A DNA stretch of 64,000 nucleotides from Nonlabens antarcticus (GCF_015356755.1 NZ_JADFCO010000065.1:310001-374000); one strand, 5' to 3'; counted from the stretch's first letter, positions 45,191 to 54,649 are shown. Notes: generated from the letters alone by a model not told the origin. Translations and numbers: made by a program.

Positions 45191-46022
45191 ATTAGTGCAA
45201 TATAGTCTCGTTTTAATTTTAGTTTGTGGTGTGTCCGCTTTCGCGAAAGCGCAATCACCACAACCCAATACCAAAGCTTATGAGGCAGCCATGGGTGAAG
45301 GGCTGGAGTATGCCAGTAACAAAGAATTCCCTAAAGCAGAGGCCTCCTACCGCAAGGCAAAGGCATTAAACCCGCAGGCGGCAGAGGCTTCCTATAATTT
45401 GGGTAACCTCTATTATGAGAATGATAAAAAATACAATGCTTCTGAAAATTACAGAGCTGCAGCAACAAATACAACTTCTAAAGCAGAAAAACATAAGGCG
45501 TTTCATAATATGGGCAACACTTTTATGGACAATAAGCAGTATTCAGAAGCGGTCGAAGCCTATAAAAGTGCATTACGCAACGATCCTACCGACGATGAAA
45601 CGCGTTATAATCTAGCACTTGCTAAACAAGAAAAAGAAAAGCAAGGCGGCGGTGGCGGTGGCGGCGATGACAAACCGGACAAGGGTGATAATAAGGACGA
45701 AAACAAGAATAAAGAAGGCGATCAGGACGATAAGTCTGGTGGCGATAATAAAGGTGATAAAGAAAAAGAAGGAAAGGATAAAGACGGCGATAAAGGTGAA
45801 GGAAAAGACGATAAGAAGGGCGAGAATCAAGAAGGAAAAGATGGCGATGGTAAACCTAAAGAGCAAGAAGGGAAGCAACCGCAACGTGTGGAAGGCCAAA
45901 TGACACCGCAACAAATACGTCAGATCCTGGAAGCGATGAATAACGAGGAACAAAAAATCCAGGATAAAATCAACGCCAAAAAAGTGAAAGGCAGCAAGAA
46001 AAAAACCGAAAAAGACTGGTAG
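45183..46022 (+). CDS. batC: TPR protein BatC with low-complexity C-terminus
   Basis: A 279-residue periplasmic protein: signal peptide, three TPR units (about 38-150, with EASYNLGNLYYEND and KAFHNMGNTFMDN), then a highly charged Gly/Lys/Asp/Glu low-complexity stretch (about 157-235) and a short C-terminal helix (TPQQIRQILEAMNNEEQKIQ). An exact palindrome copy (45236-45251) forms the end of the signal peptide: SAFAKAQS, where AKA is a plausible cleavage site. It overlaps batB and is one base before batD. Confidence 0.88.
   Translation: MNKLVQYSLVLILVCGVSAFAKAQSPQPNTKAYEAAMGEGLEYASNKEFPKAEASYRKAKALNPQAAEASYNLGNLYYENDKKYNASENYRAAATNTTSKAEKHKAFHNMGNTFMDNKQYSEAVEAYKSALRNDPTDDETRYNLALAKQEKEKQGGGGGGGDDKPDKGDNKDENKNKEGDQDDKSGGDNKGDKEKEGKDKDGDKGEGKDDKKGENQEGKDGDGKPKEQEGKQPQRVEGQMTPQQIRQILEAMNNEEQKIQDKINAKKVKGSKKKTEKDW
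45236..45251. repeat. 16-base palindrome, copy 14 (in gene)
   Basis: Exact; in batC, read as AFAKA at the end of the signal peptide. Confidence 0.95.
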
Positions 46023-47768
46023 ATGAAGAATTTTCTAGCATTATTTTTATGGTTTACAGCCACCGTGGCCAGTGCACAAGTGAGTTTTACCGCAAGTGCA
46101 ACCCGCGATGGAATTGCTCTCAATGAGCGACTGCGCGTTGAGTTTAAGATGAATGTCGATGGGGATAATTTCTCCCCTCCTAATTTTGCCGGTTTTAAGG
46201 TTGTGAGTGGGCCCATTACGGGAGTTCAACAGCGGTACGTTAATGGTGTGGGTAGTTTCAATAAATCCTATACCTATATTCTAGCGCCTACCAGCACAGG
46301 TCAAAAAACTATAGGAGGCGCTGCGATGACTTATAAAGGTGAAGATTATGAAACCGCGCCTTTTAATATTCAGATTTCTAAATCCATTGAAGACCCTAGG
46401 GAAACCGCAGGCGATGATCCCGTACGCGAGCTGGCAGGTCAAAACATCCATTTAGTTGCTGAGGTTTCTAATGCCTCGCCGTATTTAAACGAGGCGATTC
46501 GCGTAGTTTACAAACTTTATGTTTCTAACAACTCTGGCATCAACGGCTGGACAGAAACAGACAGCCCTAAATATGCCGATTTCTGGTCACAGAATATTGA
46601 TAATCGCGATCAGCAGGTACGAGTGGGAACCTACAAGGGACAACAATATCGATACCTAGTATTGCGCGAGGCGATTTTATACCCGCAGAAGACTGGTAAT
46701 TTAACGATTGAGCCACTAGTGCTGGACGTGAATGTTCAAATTCCATCTGGAAAAACAGATTTTTTTGGTAGACCATTTATGACTTCGGATAAATTGAAGG
46801 TAACTGCTGGCGGTCGAACTATAAATGTAAAAGATTTCCCACAAGCGGGAAGGCCGGCTAGTTTTAATGGAGCTGTAGGTCAGTTTGAATTTGCAGTTAA
46901 CTTGAGCAAAGCGCAGCTGGAAGCGGGAGAAAGCCTTGTCGCTAGCGTCGTTGCAAAGGGAACCGGAAACCTGCAATTGATGTCCTTACCTAAACTGGAA
47001 GTGCCTGATAAGCTGGAAACGTATGAGCCAGAGCGGGTAGATAATACAAAAACGGCCTTTGATGGCGTGCGAGGTAGCATTCAGGACAATTATACAATTG
47101 TACCTCAATACGGCGGGACTTACACGATTCCTCCCGTAGAATTCAGCTATTTTGACCCTAGTACGCGTTCCTATAAAACCATCAATAGTGGTGAGAATAA
47201 GATTGAGGTTACCGGGCCAGCTGTAACTGCGGCTTCTGGAGGTACAAACACGCTGGAAGCAGAAGACACGTTTGCCTTCATAAAAACAAAAACCGATTTA
47301 GAATCCGTGGATTCTGAGCCATTTTTTGATACAACTATTTATTGGTCGATTGTGTGCGGTTTGTTTTTGTTGATTCCGCTGGTGTTGCTGGCTAAAAAAC
47401 GACGGGAAGTTGTGGCTTCAGATGTTCAGGGTAGAAAGGTGAAAACGGCCAATAAGTTGAGTAAAAAGTACTTGAGTGAAGCGAGTAAGAATATTGGAAA
47501 TTCAGAAGCTTTCTATGAGAGTTTAGAACGTGCGCTACATAATTTCTTAAAGTCAAAACTGCGCATTCCTACTGCCGAAATGACAAAGAACCGTGTGGAT
47601 GAATTATTACAAAAGCGTTATGTGCAGCAAGAGGTGCGGCTGGAATTCATGTCGCTACTTTCTAGTGCAGAAATGGCTCGATATGCTCCTTCCACCGCGA
47701 CAGATATGCAGCAGGACTATGATAAGGCGAGTCGTGTGATCAATCAGCTGGATAAACAACTAAATTGA
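46023..47768 (+). CDS. batD: Oxygen-tolerance protein BatD
   Basis: A 581-residue exported protein: signal peptide (1-18, VASAQ), several beta-sandwich repeats of the BatD family (GPITGVQQRYVNGVGSFNKS, YLVLREAILYPQKTGNLTIE), one transmembrane helix (about 438-458, SIVCGLFLLIPLVLLAKKRR) and a C-terminal cytoplasmic helical domain (EAFYESLERALHNFLKSKL). BatD is found only with BatA-C/E; its molecular role is unknown. Start ATG immediately follows the batC stop. Confidence 0.92.
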   Translation: MKNFLALFLWFTATVASAQVSFTASATRDGIALNERLRVEFKMNVDGDNFSPPNFAGFKVVSGPITGVQQRYVNGVGSFNKSYTYILAPTSTGQKTIGGAAMTYKGEDYETAPFNIQISKSIEDPRETAGDDPVRELAGQNIHLVAEVSNASPYLNEAIRVVYKLYVSNNSGINGWTETDSPKYADFWSQNIDNRDQQVRVGTYKGQQYRYLVLREAILYPQKTGNLTIEPLVLDVNVQIPSGKTDFFGRPFMTSDKLKVTAGGRTINVKDFPQAGRPASFNGAVGQFEFAVNLSKAQLEAGESLVASVVAKGTGNLQLMSLPKLEVPDKLETYEPERVDNTKTAFDGVRGSIQDNYTIVPQYGGTYTIPPVEFSYFDPSTRSYKTINSGENKIEVTGPAVTAASGGTNTLEAEDTFAFIKTKTDLESVDSEPFFDTTIYWSIVCGLFLLIPLVLLAKKRREVVASDVQGRKVKTANKLSKKYLSEASKNIGNSEAFYESLERALHNFLKSKLRIPTAEMTKNRVDELLQKRYVQQEVRLEFMSLLSSAEMARYAPSTATDMQQDYDKASRVINQLDKQLN

Positions 47769-47773
47769 AGAGA

Positions 47774-48532
47774 ATGAAATTTCGGATTTTTATATTCTTA
47801 TTTACGATGGCTGCTCTAGCAACCGCGCAGAATGTTAGTGATGAAAACGCTTTCGCGAAAGCGAACACCTCCTACACGGACGGTAATTATCAAGAGGCTA
47901 TCAACTCCTATGAAACTATTTTGCAGTCTGGTAAACAGAGTGCCGAGTTGTTTTTCAACTTGGGTAATGCGCACTATAAACTCAACCAGGTAGGCCCAGC
48001 AGTCTACAATTATGAGCGCGCGTTACAGCTGAATCCAAGTGATAAAGAGATCAAAAATAACTTGAAATTTGCCCAGCAAATGCGCGTTGATGATGTACAG
48101 CCACTGGCAGAAAATCCAGTCAAAAAATTCTTGAAAGAGATGGCTACGTGGTTATCCATTGACATGTGGGCATACGTTAGCATTATGATGGCATTAGTTT
48201 GTGTACTGACATTCCTTTTGTACCATTATGCAACGACTACTGGAAAAAAGAGGCTGTTCTTATTACTTTCAATGGGTTTTTTAATAGCGATGATCCTCTC
48301 AGTGGTAGCCGCTACTTATTCACGTAATTTGATGGAGGAAGACACACAGGCCATAGTTTACAGCACAGAAACAGTGACAAGAGCAGAGCCTAAACCAGAC
48401 GCAGATCCTAGCTTTGCAATTCATGAGGGGACAAAGGTGACCATTCTAGAAGAATATCAAGAATGGGCCCACGTGGAGCTGGCAAACGGTTCAAAATCCT
48501 GGATGCCGCTCGCTGATTTGAAGAAACTGTAA
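47774..48532 (+). CDS. batE: TPR and SH3-like protein BatE
   Basis: A 252-residue exported protein: signal peptide (MKFRIFIFLFTMAALATAQ), two TPR units (about 25-105, ELFFNLGNAHYKLN and GPAVYNYERALQLNP), two transmembrane helices (about 130-150 and 158-180) and a C-terminal SH3b domain (GTKVTILEEYQEWAHVELANGSKSW). I prefer the ATG at 47774 to the TTG at 47765 that overlaps the batD stop. A palindrome copy (47848-47863) encodes AFAKA. Last gene of the locus. Confidence 0.88.
   Translation: MKFRIFIFLFTMAALATAQNVSDENAFAKANTSYTDGNYQEAINSYETILQSGKQSAELFFNLGNAHYKLNQVGPAVYNYERALQLNPSDKEIKNNLKFAQQMRVDDVQPLAENPVKKFLKEMATWLSIDMWAYVSIMMALVCVLTFLLYHYATTTGKKRLFLLLSMGFLIAMILSVVAATYSRNLMEEDTQAIVYSTETVTRAEPKPDADPSFAIHEGTKVTILEEYQEWAHVELANGSKSWMPLADLKKL
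47848..47863. repeat. 16-base palindrome, copy 15 (in gene)
   Basis: Exact; in batE, read as AFAKA just after the signal peptide. Confidence 0.95.
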
Positions 48533-49061
48533 TACGTTTAGTTGAGTCAATAGTGTTTTTATGGAGGCATCAAAATCCTTATACGCTGGAATAACCCGTT
48601 TATAGGGATTCTCACGGGTTTGTTCCTACCGCCGTTTAAATACTCAAAGCCCCATAAGTGAGGCTTATTCAAACACCTTATTAAGACACTCCCTAGAACA
48701 TACCAATAGATTATTTCTTGACCCCATCGCTGCTAATTTGATAGCAAAGGCTTTCAATTTGATCTTGATGTATAGGCAATGCTCAACATTGATTCAAACT
48801 CTAAATTTTATATTATTTGGAAATTTTAGTTTGTTAATCTCGTAAGAATTTTAATTCAAAAATATATTCGAGTTCATCATTTTGTAATTGGGGTTTCATT
48901 GGAAAGGCGCAATAATATAAAATGTTATTGCTCTTATTTCTTAGGTAAGCATGTCCAAACAAAAAAACTTCAAGCGTTTCCGTATTATTAAGTGTTTATA
49001 AAATTAGTAACACTATTTTTACATGCTAATAGTATTACTATTAGATTTATAAAGATAGGAT
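48533..49061. other. Gene-free region between batE and sulP
   Basis: No gene. A weak hairpin (AAGCCCC...GAGGCTT, 48645-48665) may end the bat transcript. The 19-base palindrome before sulP is listed separately. The remainder is AT-rich. Confidence 0.5.
49026..49044. promoter_or_regulatory. Candidate operator upstream of sulP
   Basis: CTAATAGTATTACTATTAG is a perfect 19-base palindrome centred 26 bases before the sulP ATG, in the promoter-proximal position of a repressor site. A related half-site, ATTAGTAACACTAT, lies 25 bases upstream. Confidence 0.45.
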
Positions 49062-50930
49062 ATGTTCAAGCATTTTAAAGGAGATTTATTTGGTGGATTG
49101 ACAGCTGGTGTTGTGGCTTTGCCGCTAGCATTAGCATTTGGAGTTCAATCAGGTATGGGCGCTATCGCCGGATTATATGGCGCTATTTTCATAGGATTTT
49201 TTGCATCTCTCTTTGGTGGAACAAACACACAAATTTCTGGGCCTACCGCACCTATGACTGCTGTTAGTATGGTCATAATTGCTGGAATTGTTCAGGCAAA
49301 CGAGGGTGTATTGGAAAATGCATTACCAGCAATCTTAGCCGTTTTCTTGATGGCTGGATTGATGCAAGTCAGTTTAGGAGCCTTGCGATTAGGGAAATAC
49401 ATAAAATACATACCTTATCCAGTAGTTTCAGGTTTTATGACGGGAATAGGCGTTATCATTTTAGTTACCCAAATACTGCCTGCAGTTGGTTATTACCCCA
49501 ATCAAGACGAAGAATTTGTTGAAACCTTTAAACCCAAGGCAGAAGAGGTAATTCTTATCGATATCCTAGATAAGGAAACTGATGAGAATATTTTAGTATT
49601 GGAGGATTTTGAACAAACCGTCCGCCAGGCAAAAACGATAACGCAAGAACAAATACAAACCGAGGCAGAAACACTTGCAAAAAGTGATAGTAGCGGTGTC
49701 ATAGGCGCTATTAAAACAATGCCTCGAGCCTTTAGTAATATTGATTTGACTGAATTAGGTATTGCTTTAATTACCGTATTGATCATTTTTGGTTTCAAAC
49801 GCATCACATCTACCATTCCCTCTACTTTAATTGCTTTGCTAGGGGTTACTCTTGGGGTTTATTTTATAGGTATAGACGCTCGTAAATTGGGAGAAATACC
49901 GTCTGGATTACCTCTCCCAAATTTTGAGATTATAACGGGTTTTAGTTTTGCTGAGATATCACCCTATATTTTTATGGCATTGACGCTGGCGCTGTTGGGA
50001 GCAATTGATTCCTTATTGACCAGTGTAGTAGCAGATAACATGACAAAAACCAGACATAATCCTAATAAAGAACTCATTGGTCAAGGAATAGGAAATAGTG
50101 TAGCCTCTATCTTTGGAGGTATTCCTGGTGCTGGTGCGACAATAAGAACTGTTGTAAATATTAATTCTGGAGGAAAGACCAGGCTTTCGGGTATGGTAGC
50201 TGCAGTGTTGTTGCTAGTGATCGTTTTAGCCTTAGGAAGCTATGCTAGTGAAATCCCGAGCGCTGTTCTTGCGGGAATCTTGATAACCGTGGGAATAGGC
50301 GTCATGGATTATAAGGGATTGAAAGCATTACTTTCTATTCCTAAAAGTGACGTGTTGATTATGTTTACAGTATTAATACTGACAGTTACTTGGGATCTGG
50401 TTTATGCCGTGGGAATAGGACTTGTCATTGCTAGTTTGATTTTCATGAAAAAAATGGGGGATGTCAACGCCGAAAAATCAGGCATTAAAAAATTAAATGA
50501 CGTGAATCACGATCATAATGAGCAAGAGGATTATAATAGAATTCCGGTAAGTCTGAGAGAAGAGGTTTATGTGAAAGAGTTGAATGGTCCATTATTCTTC
50601 GGGTACACTAGTGATTTTCAAAGCATGTCTACTGATATTCCTGACACGGCAACTCATGCCGTCATACGATTAGATAAGGTTCCATTTATGGATCAATCGG
50701 GATTATTTGCTATGGAAGATGTGATTTTATCCCTTATAGCTCGAAAAATAAAACCATTGCTAGTGGGTGTTCAAAAACAACCTAAATACAGGTTAGAAGC
50801 TATTGATATCATCCCAGACCTTGTATCTGAAGAACAAATTTTTGAAAATTATGAAGCTTGTCTAGAGTGGATGATAGACAATGTTGAGAACAAAGTCAAA
50901 CCTGATGGAACTGCTGTAGCAGGAAAATAA
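49062..50930 (+). CDS. SulP-family inorganic anion transporter with STAS domain
   Basis: A 622-residue inner-membrane protein. The SulP signature GGLTAGVVALPLALAFGVQSG is at residues 11-31, followed by GTNTQISGPTAPMTAV; the core has about 12 to 14 helices, including GAIDSLLTSVVAD and the GIPGAGATIRTVVNINSGGKTR motif. The C-terminal STAS domain spans about 510-615 (RLDKVPFMDQSGLFAMEDVI). Residues 147-215 are an acidic, Gln/Glu-rich insertion between helices that most bacterial members lack. It may carry sulfate or bicarbonate; the sequence does not decide. Single gene. Confidence 0.93.
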   Translation: MFKHFKGDLFGGLTAGVVALPLALAFGVQSGMGAIAGLYGAIFIGFFASLFGGTNTQISGPTAPMTAVSMVIIAGIVQANEGVLENALPAILAVFLMAGLMQVSLGALRLGKYIKYIPYPVVSGFMTGIGVIILVTQILPAVGYYPNQDEEFVETFKPKAEEVILIDILDKETDENILVLEDFEQTVRQAKTITQEQIQTEAETLAKSDSSGVIGAIKTMPRAFSNIDLTELGIALITVLIIFGFKRITSTIPSTLIALLGVTLGVYFIGIDARKLGEIPSGLPLPNFEIITGFSFAEISPYIFMALTLALLGAIDSLLTSVVADNMTKTRHNPNKELIGQGIGNSVASIFGGIPGAGATIRTVVNINSGGKTRLSGMVAAVLLLVIVLALGSYASEIPSAVLAGILITVGIGVMDYKGLKALLSIPKSDVLIMFTVLILTVTWDLVYAVGIGLVIASLIFMKKMGDVNAEKSGIKKLNDVNHDHNEQEDYNRIPVSLREEVYVKELNGPLFFGYTSDFQSMSTDIPDTATHAVIRLDKVPFMDQSGLFAMEDVILSLIARKIKPLLVGVQKQPKYRLEAIDIIPDLVSEEQIFENYEACLEWMIDNVENKVKPDGTAVAGK

Positions 50931-51410
50931 CAGTTTGCACATATTTTATAATATTCAAGAAAGCAAACCGCGAGATGCTTCGGTTTATTTTAGGTGCTAG
51001 ATAGGTTCTGCTTGTCTCTTGGGTTTGCGATAAACAACAAATTCGGAATTTGAGATGAGTTCTACGTAACTTAAAAAACTACCATAAATCCAACTTAGTC
51101 GATAGAAGTTTATATAATTAATACTGCAGGAGAGACTGAAATTTGCACATTAGGAAGTCAAATCTTTTGAGATCGTTGATGGACTTATGATTAATGTCAG
51201 GCATACTTTTTCATGTACAAATCATCTTTACCGTTTTTTCCCGATCTGTAATTAAGAATTTTACATATTCTAGATAACTAGAATGATTTAATCCTAATTA
51301 GCCTTTGAATTCCGGCTAGAGTCTAACCTGAAAACGTCTAAAATATAGAAGGAATGGACATTGCCATTTACTCGATGTGAATTAATAGACGTAATTGATC
51401 CTTTATCAAG
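50931..51410. other. Gene-free region between sulP and cvpA
   Basis: Convergent intergenic region. Apart from the weak terminator I see nothing recognisable: no palindrome copy, no repeat family, no small gene with a signal. Confidence 0.5.
50965..50994 (+). terminator. Possible terminator of sulP
   Basis: AAACCG and CGGTTT form a short stem with a 10-base loop followed by ATTTTA, 34 bases after the stop. Weak by stem length. Confidence 0.4.
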
Positions 51411-51983
51411 CTAAATGGCAGAAAGCGTATCTACTACCACAGAATCTTGCTCCTTATCAAGTTGATTTTCATAACCTCGCAATTGTTTATCAAGGTTATC
51501 AGCTTCTTCCATTATTTTAGGTAATAGGTAAGGCGCTACTGGCTCCACAAGCGGGTATAGAATACTATTATCTTTAGTTTCGGTTTTAACTACATCGACT
51601 TCACCTGCGGCACTGTTGATAAACATTAAAATCACGCTACCAATAAATGCTAATTTCACTAACCCAAAAGCGCCTCCAGCAATTTTGTTCAAAAAGCCCA
51701 GCTGGATCGTTTTAACTAATTTAGTAACAAGTTTGCCTACATAGGTAACCATTAGAATAATAATGCCAAATGTGATGATAAAACTGACAATAGTAATCGT
51801 TGAATCTTCCCATTCTGTATTGGTTAGAAGCCAGTCTGCTGCATAATTAGAGAAATGAATGGTACCGTAAATTGCGGCTACTAATGCTATTAAAGAAGTC
51901 AATTCCACGAAAAAGCCATTGAGAAACCCTTTCCAAAAACCCAGAAGTAATAGTAGTAATAAAGCAATGTCTAACCAATTCAT
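51411..51983 (-). CDS. CvpA family inner-membrane protein
   Basis: A 190-residue protein with four transmembrane helices: LDIALLLLLLLGFWKGFLNGF (about 4-24), SLIALVAAIYGTIHF, TIVSFIITFGIIILMVTYVGK and the AFGLVKLAFIGSVILMF helix, followed by a polar C-terminal tail. GFWKGFLNGFFVEL and the later LNKIAGGAFG are the CvpA hallmarks. Named for colicin V production in E. coli; envelope or secretion role, mechanism unknown. Isolated single gene. Confidence 0.85.
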   Translation of the reverse strand: MNWLDIALLLLLLLGFWKGFLNGFFVELTSLIALVAAIYGTIHFSNYAADWLLTNTEWEDSTITIVSFIITFGIIILMVTYVGKLVTKLVKTIQLGFLNKIAGGAFGLVKLAFIGSVILMFINSAAGEVDVVKTETKDNSILYPLVEPVAPYLLPKIMEEADNLDKQLRGYENQLDKEQDSVVVDTLSAI

Positions 51984-52235
51984 GGGGCTAAGGTAACTAA
52001 ACCTGATTTATTTGGGATGCGTTATGAAGAATGGGGCTGATAGATTTTTTTAATGATGATTTAGAATTTGAGGAGTAGAAGTAGGGATAAGAAAAAAGTT
52101 TTTTAAAACTTGCTTTTTGATCAAGGTAGAGGTATAAATATCAAGGGAGTTTTTATAAAAAAGTGTTGAAATGGAAATGGTTATCAATTGTCATTTTTAT
52201 AAGATTTGATTCAACCTAAATCTTTATCACTTTCA

Positions 52236-52272
52236 TTTTCAAGGTGCGGACTTTAGTCCACCCCTTGGAAAA
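52236..52272. repeat. Palindromic hairpin, diverged 36-base family member
   Basis: TTTTCAAGGTGCGGACTTTA pairs with TAGTCCACCCCTTGGAAAA with a few mismatches; the layout equals that of 52331-52366. Confidence 0.55.
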
Positions 52273-52330
52273 CATTCATCAGGAGTTATAATCGTACAAT
52301 TCTACTATGATAAACTTAGTAGCGTTTTTA

Positions 52331-52366
52331 TTTCATAAGGGTAGGCTTAAGCCTACCCTTATGAAA
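52331..52366 (-). terminator. 36-base palindromic hairpin after hemC
   Basis: A perfect palindrome, TTTCATAAGGGTAGGCTTAA then its complement half, 62 bases beyond the hemC stop. TTTTTA flanks the upstream side. Terminator role inferred from position. Confidence 0.55.
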
Positions 52367-52428
52367 TAACTATTAGAACACTTTACTGATCAGAGACGTC
52401 TCTGAAAATCCTTGAGACTTGAAGTCAT

Positions 52429-53376
52429 CTACTTCTCCAAACTCTTCTTGATCTGCGCCATCAATTCTAATCCACCATTGTTCACAATGATTTCTGCCTG
52501 ATCAAATGCAAATTTTTCTAGATCCTTCCAGTCCAGGCTATCACAAACTCCGCTTGTTTCAATGCGCTGTTTGCCGTCAAGTGACAGGAGACAGCCATTG
52601 ACATGTAAACGTCCTTGATCGATTGTAGCTAGCGCTCCTATGGGAGCTGTACAACCACCTTCCAGACGACGTAAGAACATACGTTCAACATCAACACATT
52701 TTTGAGTGTTGAGATGGTTTAATTTACCTACCGCCTCTACGACTTCAGTATTGCTTTCCATTGCTGCAACCATCATGGCACCTTGCGCAGGAGCTGGTAA
52801 AAAACTGTCTAAGTGAGAGAATTCAAAACCGTAGGATCCTTTCAGGTTTTTAAGTATGTTAATGCGTTCTAGTCCAGCTTTGGCAAAAATAGCTGCGTTC
52901 CATTCCTTATTATCATGAAGCTTTGCAAGTCTAGTATTCACATTTCCGCGCAAATCAACCACTTTATGCTGCGGGTACATATTTAACCACTGTGATTTGC
53001 GACGCAAACTACCAGTCGCGATAGTCATGGGTTCGTCAGGGTTGAAAGAGGGTTTATAAACTAAAATATCCCGATGATCACCGCGCTCTAAAACTGCTGC
53101 TTGCATCATGCCTTTTGGCATTTGCGTGGGAACATCTTTCATGCTATGAACGGCGATGTCAATCTCTCCTTTCACCATAGATACATCTAGGGTTTTCGTA
53201 AAAATCCCAGTAATTCCCATCTCGTATAAAGGTTCGTCTAGGTTAAGATCGCCTTGTGATTTTACGGGAAGAAGTATGGTATCGTGACCTAGAGATTGAA
53301 GTTCGTTTTGAACCGTTCGTGCTTGCCACATGGCTAGTTCACTGTCTCGGGTTCCTATGCGTATTTGTTTACTCAT
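52429..53376 (-). CDS. hemC: Hydroxymethylbilane synthase (porphobilinogen deaminase)
   Basis: A 315-residue cytosolic enzyme that polymerises four porphobilinogens into hydroxymethylbilane. C242 in EGGCTAPIGA binds the dipyrromethane cofactor. IGTRDSELAMWQA at the N-terminus, HSMKDVPT and ATGSLRRKSQW are diagnostic. The start overlaps the hemA stop by eight bases, so hemA and hemC form one operon, the usual flavobacterial order. hemB lies 15 kb away in this window. Confidence 0.96.
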   Translation of the reverse strand: MSKQIRIGTRDSELAMWQARTVQNELQSLGHDTILLPVKSQGDLNLDEPLYEMGITGIFTKTLDVSMVKGEIDIAVHSMKDVPTQMPKGMMQAAVLERGDHRDILVYKPSFNPDEPMTIATGSLRRKSQWLNMYPQHKVVDLRGNVNTRLAKLHDNKEWNAAIFAKAGLERINILKNLKGSYGFEFSHLDSFLPAPAQGAMMVAAMESNTEVVEAVGKLNHLNTQKCVDVERMFLRRLEGGCTAPIGALATIDQGRLHVNGCLLSLDGKQRIETSGVCDSLDWKDLEKFAFDQAEIIVNNGGLELMAQIKKSLEK

Positions 53377-54649
53377 GGAGTACTAGATGCTGGGCGTCCA
53401 GTTTGAAGACTTTATTAAGGAGCTCAATGGCTTCCTGGGTGTTCACGTCTTCATCACGCAGATGGTTTGCAAAATGTCCAGCTATTTTCTGAATAATGCG
53501 ATCTGCGATAACATCGGCCTGTTCTTGATTGAAGTTATTTATTTTAGTGCGGTTGCTCTTGATTTCAGCTTCTTTAAAGGCAGAAAATTTCGATTTAAGA
53601 GCGAGCATGGTAGGCGCAAATTTGCGCGATTCCTGCCACGTATCAAATTCTGTGATAATAGTTTCTATAATTTCCTTTGCTTCGGGAATGAATCGGTTGC
53701 GATTTTGAAGTGCCTGATCTGTCATTACCGACAGCTCATCCAGATGGATCAATTTCACATTTTCTAATTCACTTACATCCATATCCACATTGCGAGGTAT
53801 GGATAGATCGAGAATCAGTAAAGGTCTATTGGTAACAATTAAATTTTTCGCAACTGTTGGGTTTTGAGCTCCGGTAGCAACAATCATGATGTCTGTACCG
53901 GCTATCTCTTCCTCTAATTCGGCATAATCTTTTACGATAAGATCAAATTTCCCAGCCACACGCTCTGCCCGATCTTTAGTACGGTTGATCAGAGTGATTT
54001 TTTTATTATGGGTATGCTTGATTAGATTTTCACAGGTATTACGACCTATTTTTCCAGTTCCAAAAAGCAGAATCCGTTTCTCATTTCCATGCTCTACTTC
54101 ATTAAGAATGTATTGAACACTGGCAAAAGAAACAGAAGTTGCACCGCTACTTAATCTTGTTTCGGTTTTAATGCGTTTGCTAGCCTGAATAACAGCATTA
54201 ATCAATCGTTCCATATACGCATTGAGCATGCCTATTTTTTTTGATCTTCTAAAAGCCATTTTAAGCTGGCCTATAATTTCAAAATCTCCCAGAATCTGAC
54301 TGTCCAGACCAGTTCCAACAAGGAATAAATGTCGGTTTGCTGCGTCACCTTCATAGATATTTCCTATTTTCTGAAAATCTTCTGCACTGCCATGAGAATG
54401 TTCACAAAGCAAAGAGATAAGATCATCTGCACAAGAAGCAAAACCGTAAAGCTCTGTACGGTTGCAAGTAGAAATTACCGCTAAAGATGGGCTTCTTCCT
54501 TTTTTTGCGTCGTCTACTAGGTTTTCAATTGCCGTTGAACTCAATGCAAACATTCCACGCATCCCAGCATCTGCTTTTTTATAGCTGATCCCGACACTGT
54601 AAAATGATAAGTGATTATGTGGCGCTTTGGGCATGTACTGGTTTTCCAA
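53369..54649 (-). CDS. hemA: Glutamyl-tRNA reductase
   Basis: Up to 426 residues. C62 in STCNRTELYG is the catalytic cysteine that forms the thioester with glutamate from tRNA-Glu; the NADPH domain has LLFGTGKIGRNTCENL; a helical dimerisation domain ends the protein. The enzyme makes glutamate-1-semialdehyde, the committed and usually regulated step of tetrapyrrole synthesis. Start may be the ATG at 54649 or at 54634 (MPKAPHNHLSF). Divergent from an AraC-type regulator, 175 bases away, with a palindrome copy between them. Confidence 0.95.
   Translation of the reverse strand: MENQYMPKAPHNHLSFYSVGISYKKADAGMRGMFALSSTAIENLVDDAKKGRSPSLAVISTCNRTELYGFASCADDLISLLCEHSHGSAEDFQKIGNIYEGDAANRHLFLVGTGLDSQILGDFEIIGQLKMAFRRSKKIGMLNAYMERLINAVIQASKRIKTETRLSSGATSVSFASVQYILNEVEHGNEKRILLFGTGKIGRNTCENLIKHTHNKKITLINRTKDRAERVAGKFDLIVKDYAELEEEIAGTDIMIVATGAQNPTVAKNLIVTNRPLLILDLSIPRNVDMDVSELENVKLIHLDELSVMTDQALQNRNRFIPEAKEIIETIITEFDTWQESRKFAPTMLALKSKFSAFKEAEIKSNRTKINNFNQEQADVIADRIIQKIAGHFANHLRDEDVNTQEAIELLNKVFKLDAQHLVLHE

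Larger units (their letters stand above)
51984..52428. other. Gene-free region with two hairpins downstream of hemC
   Basis: Contains palindromic hairpins at 52236-52272 and 52331-52366 and a 14-base palindrome CAGAGACGTCTCTG at 52391-52404. The rest is AT-rich without genes. Confidence 0.6.

Noticed and set aside
45612-45953. Long open frames opposite and beside the batC low-complexity tail
   Set aside because: They arise from the biased Lys/Asp/Gly codons of batC and have no start context.
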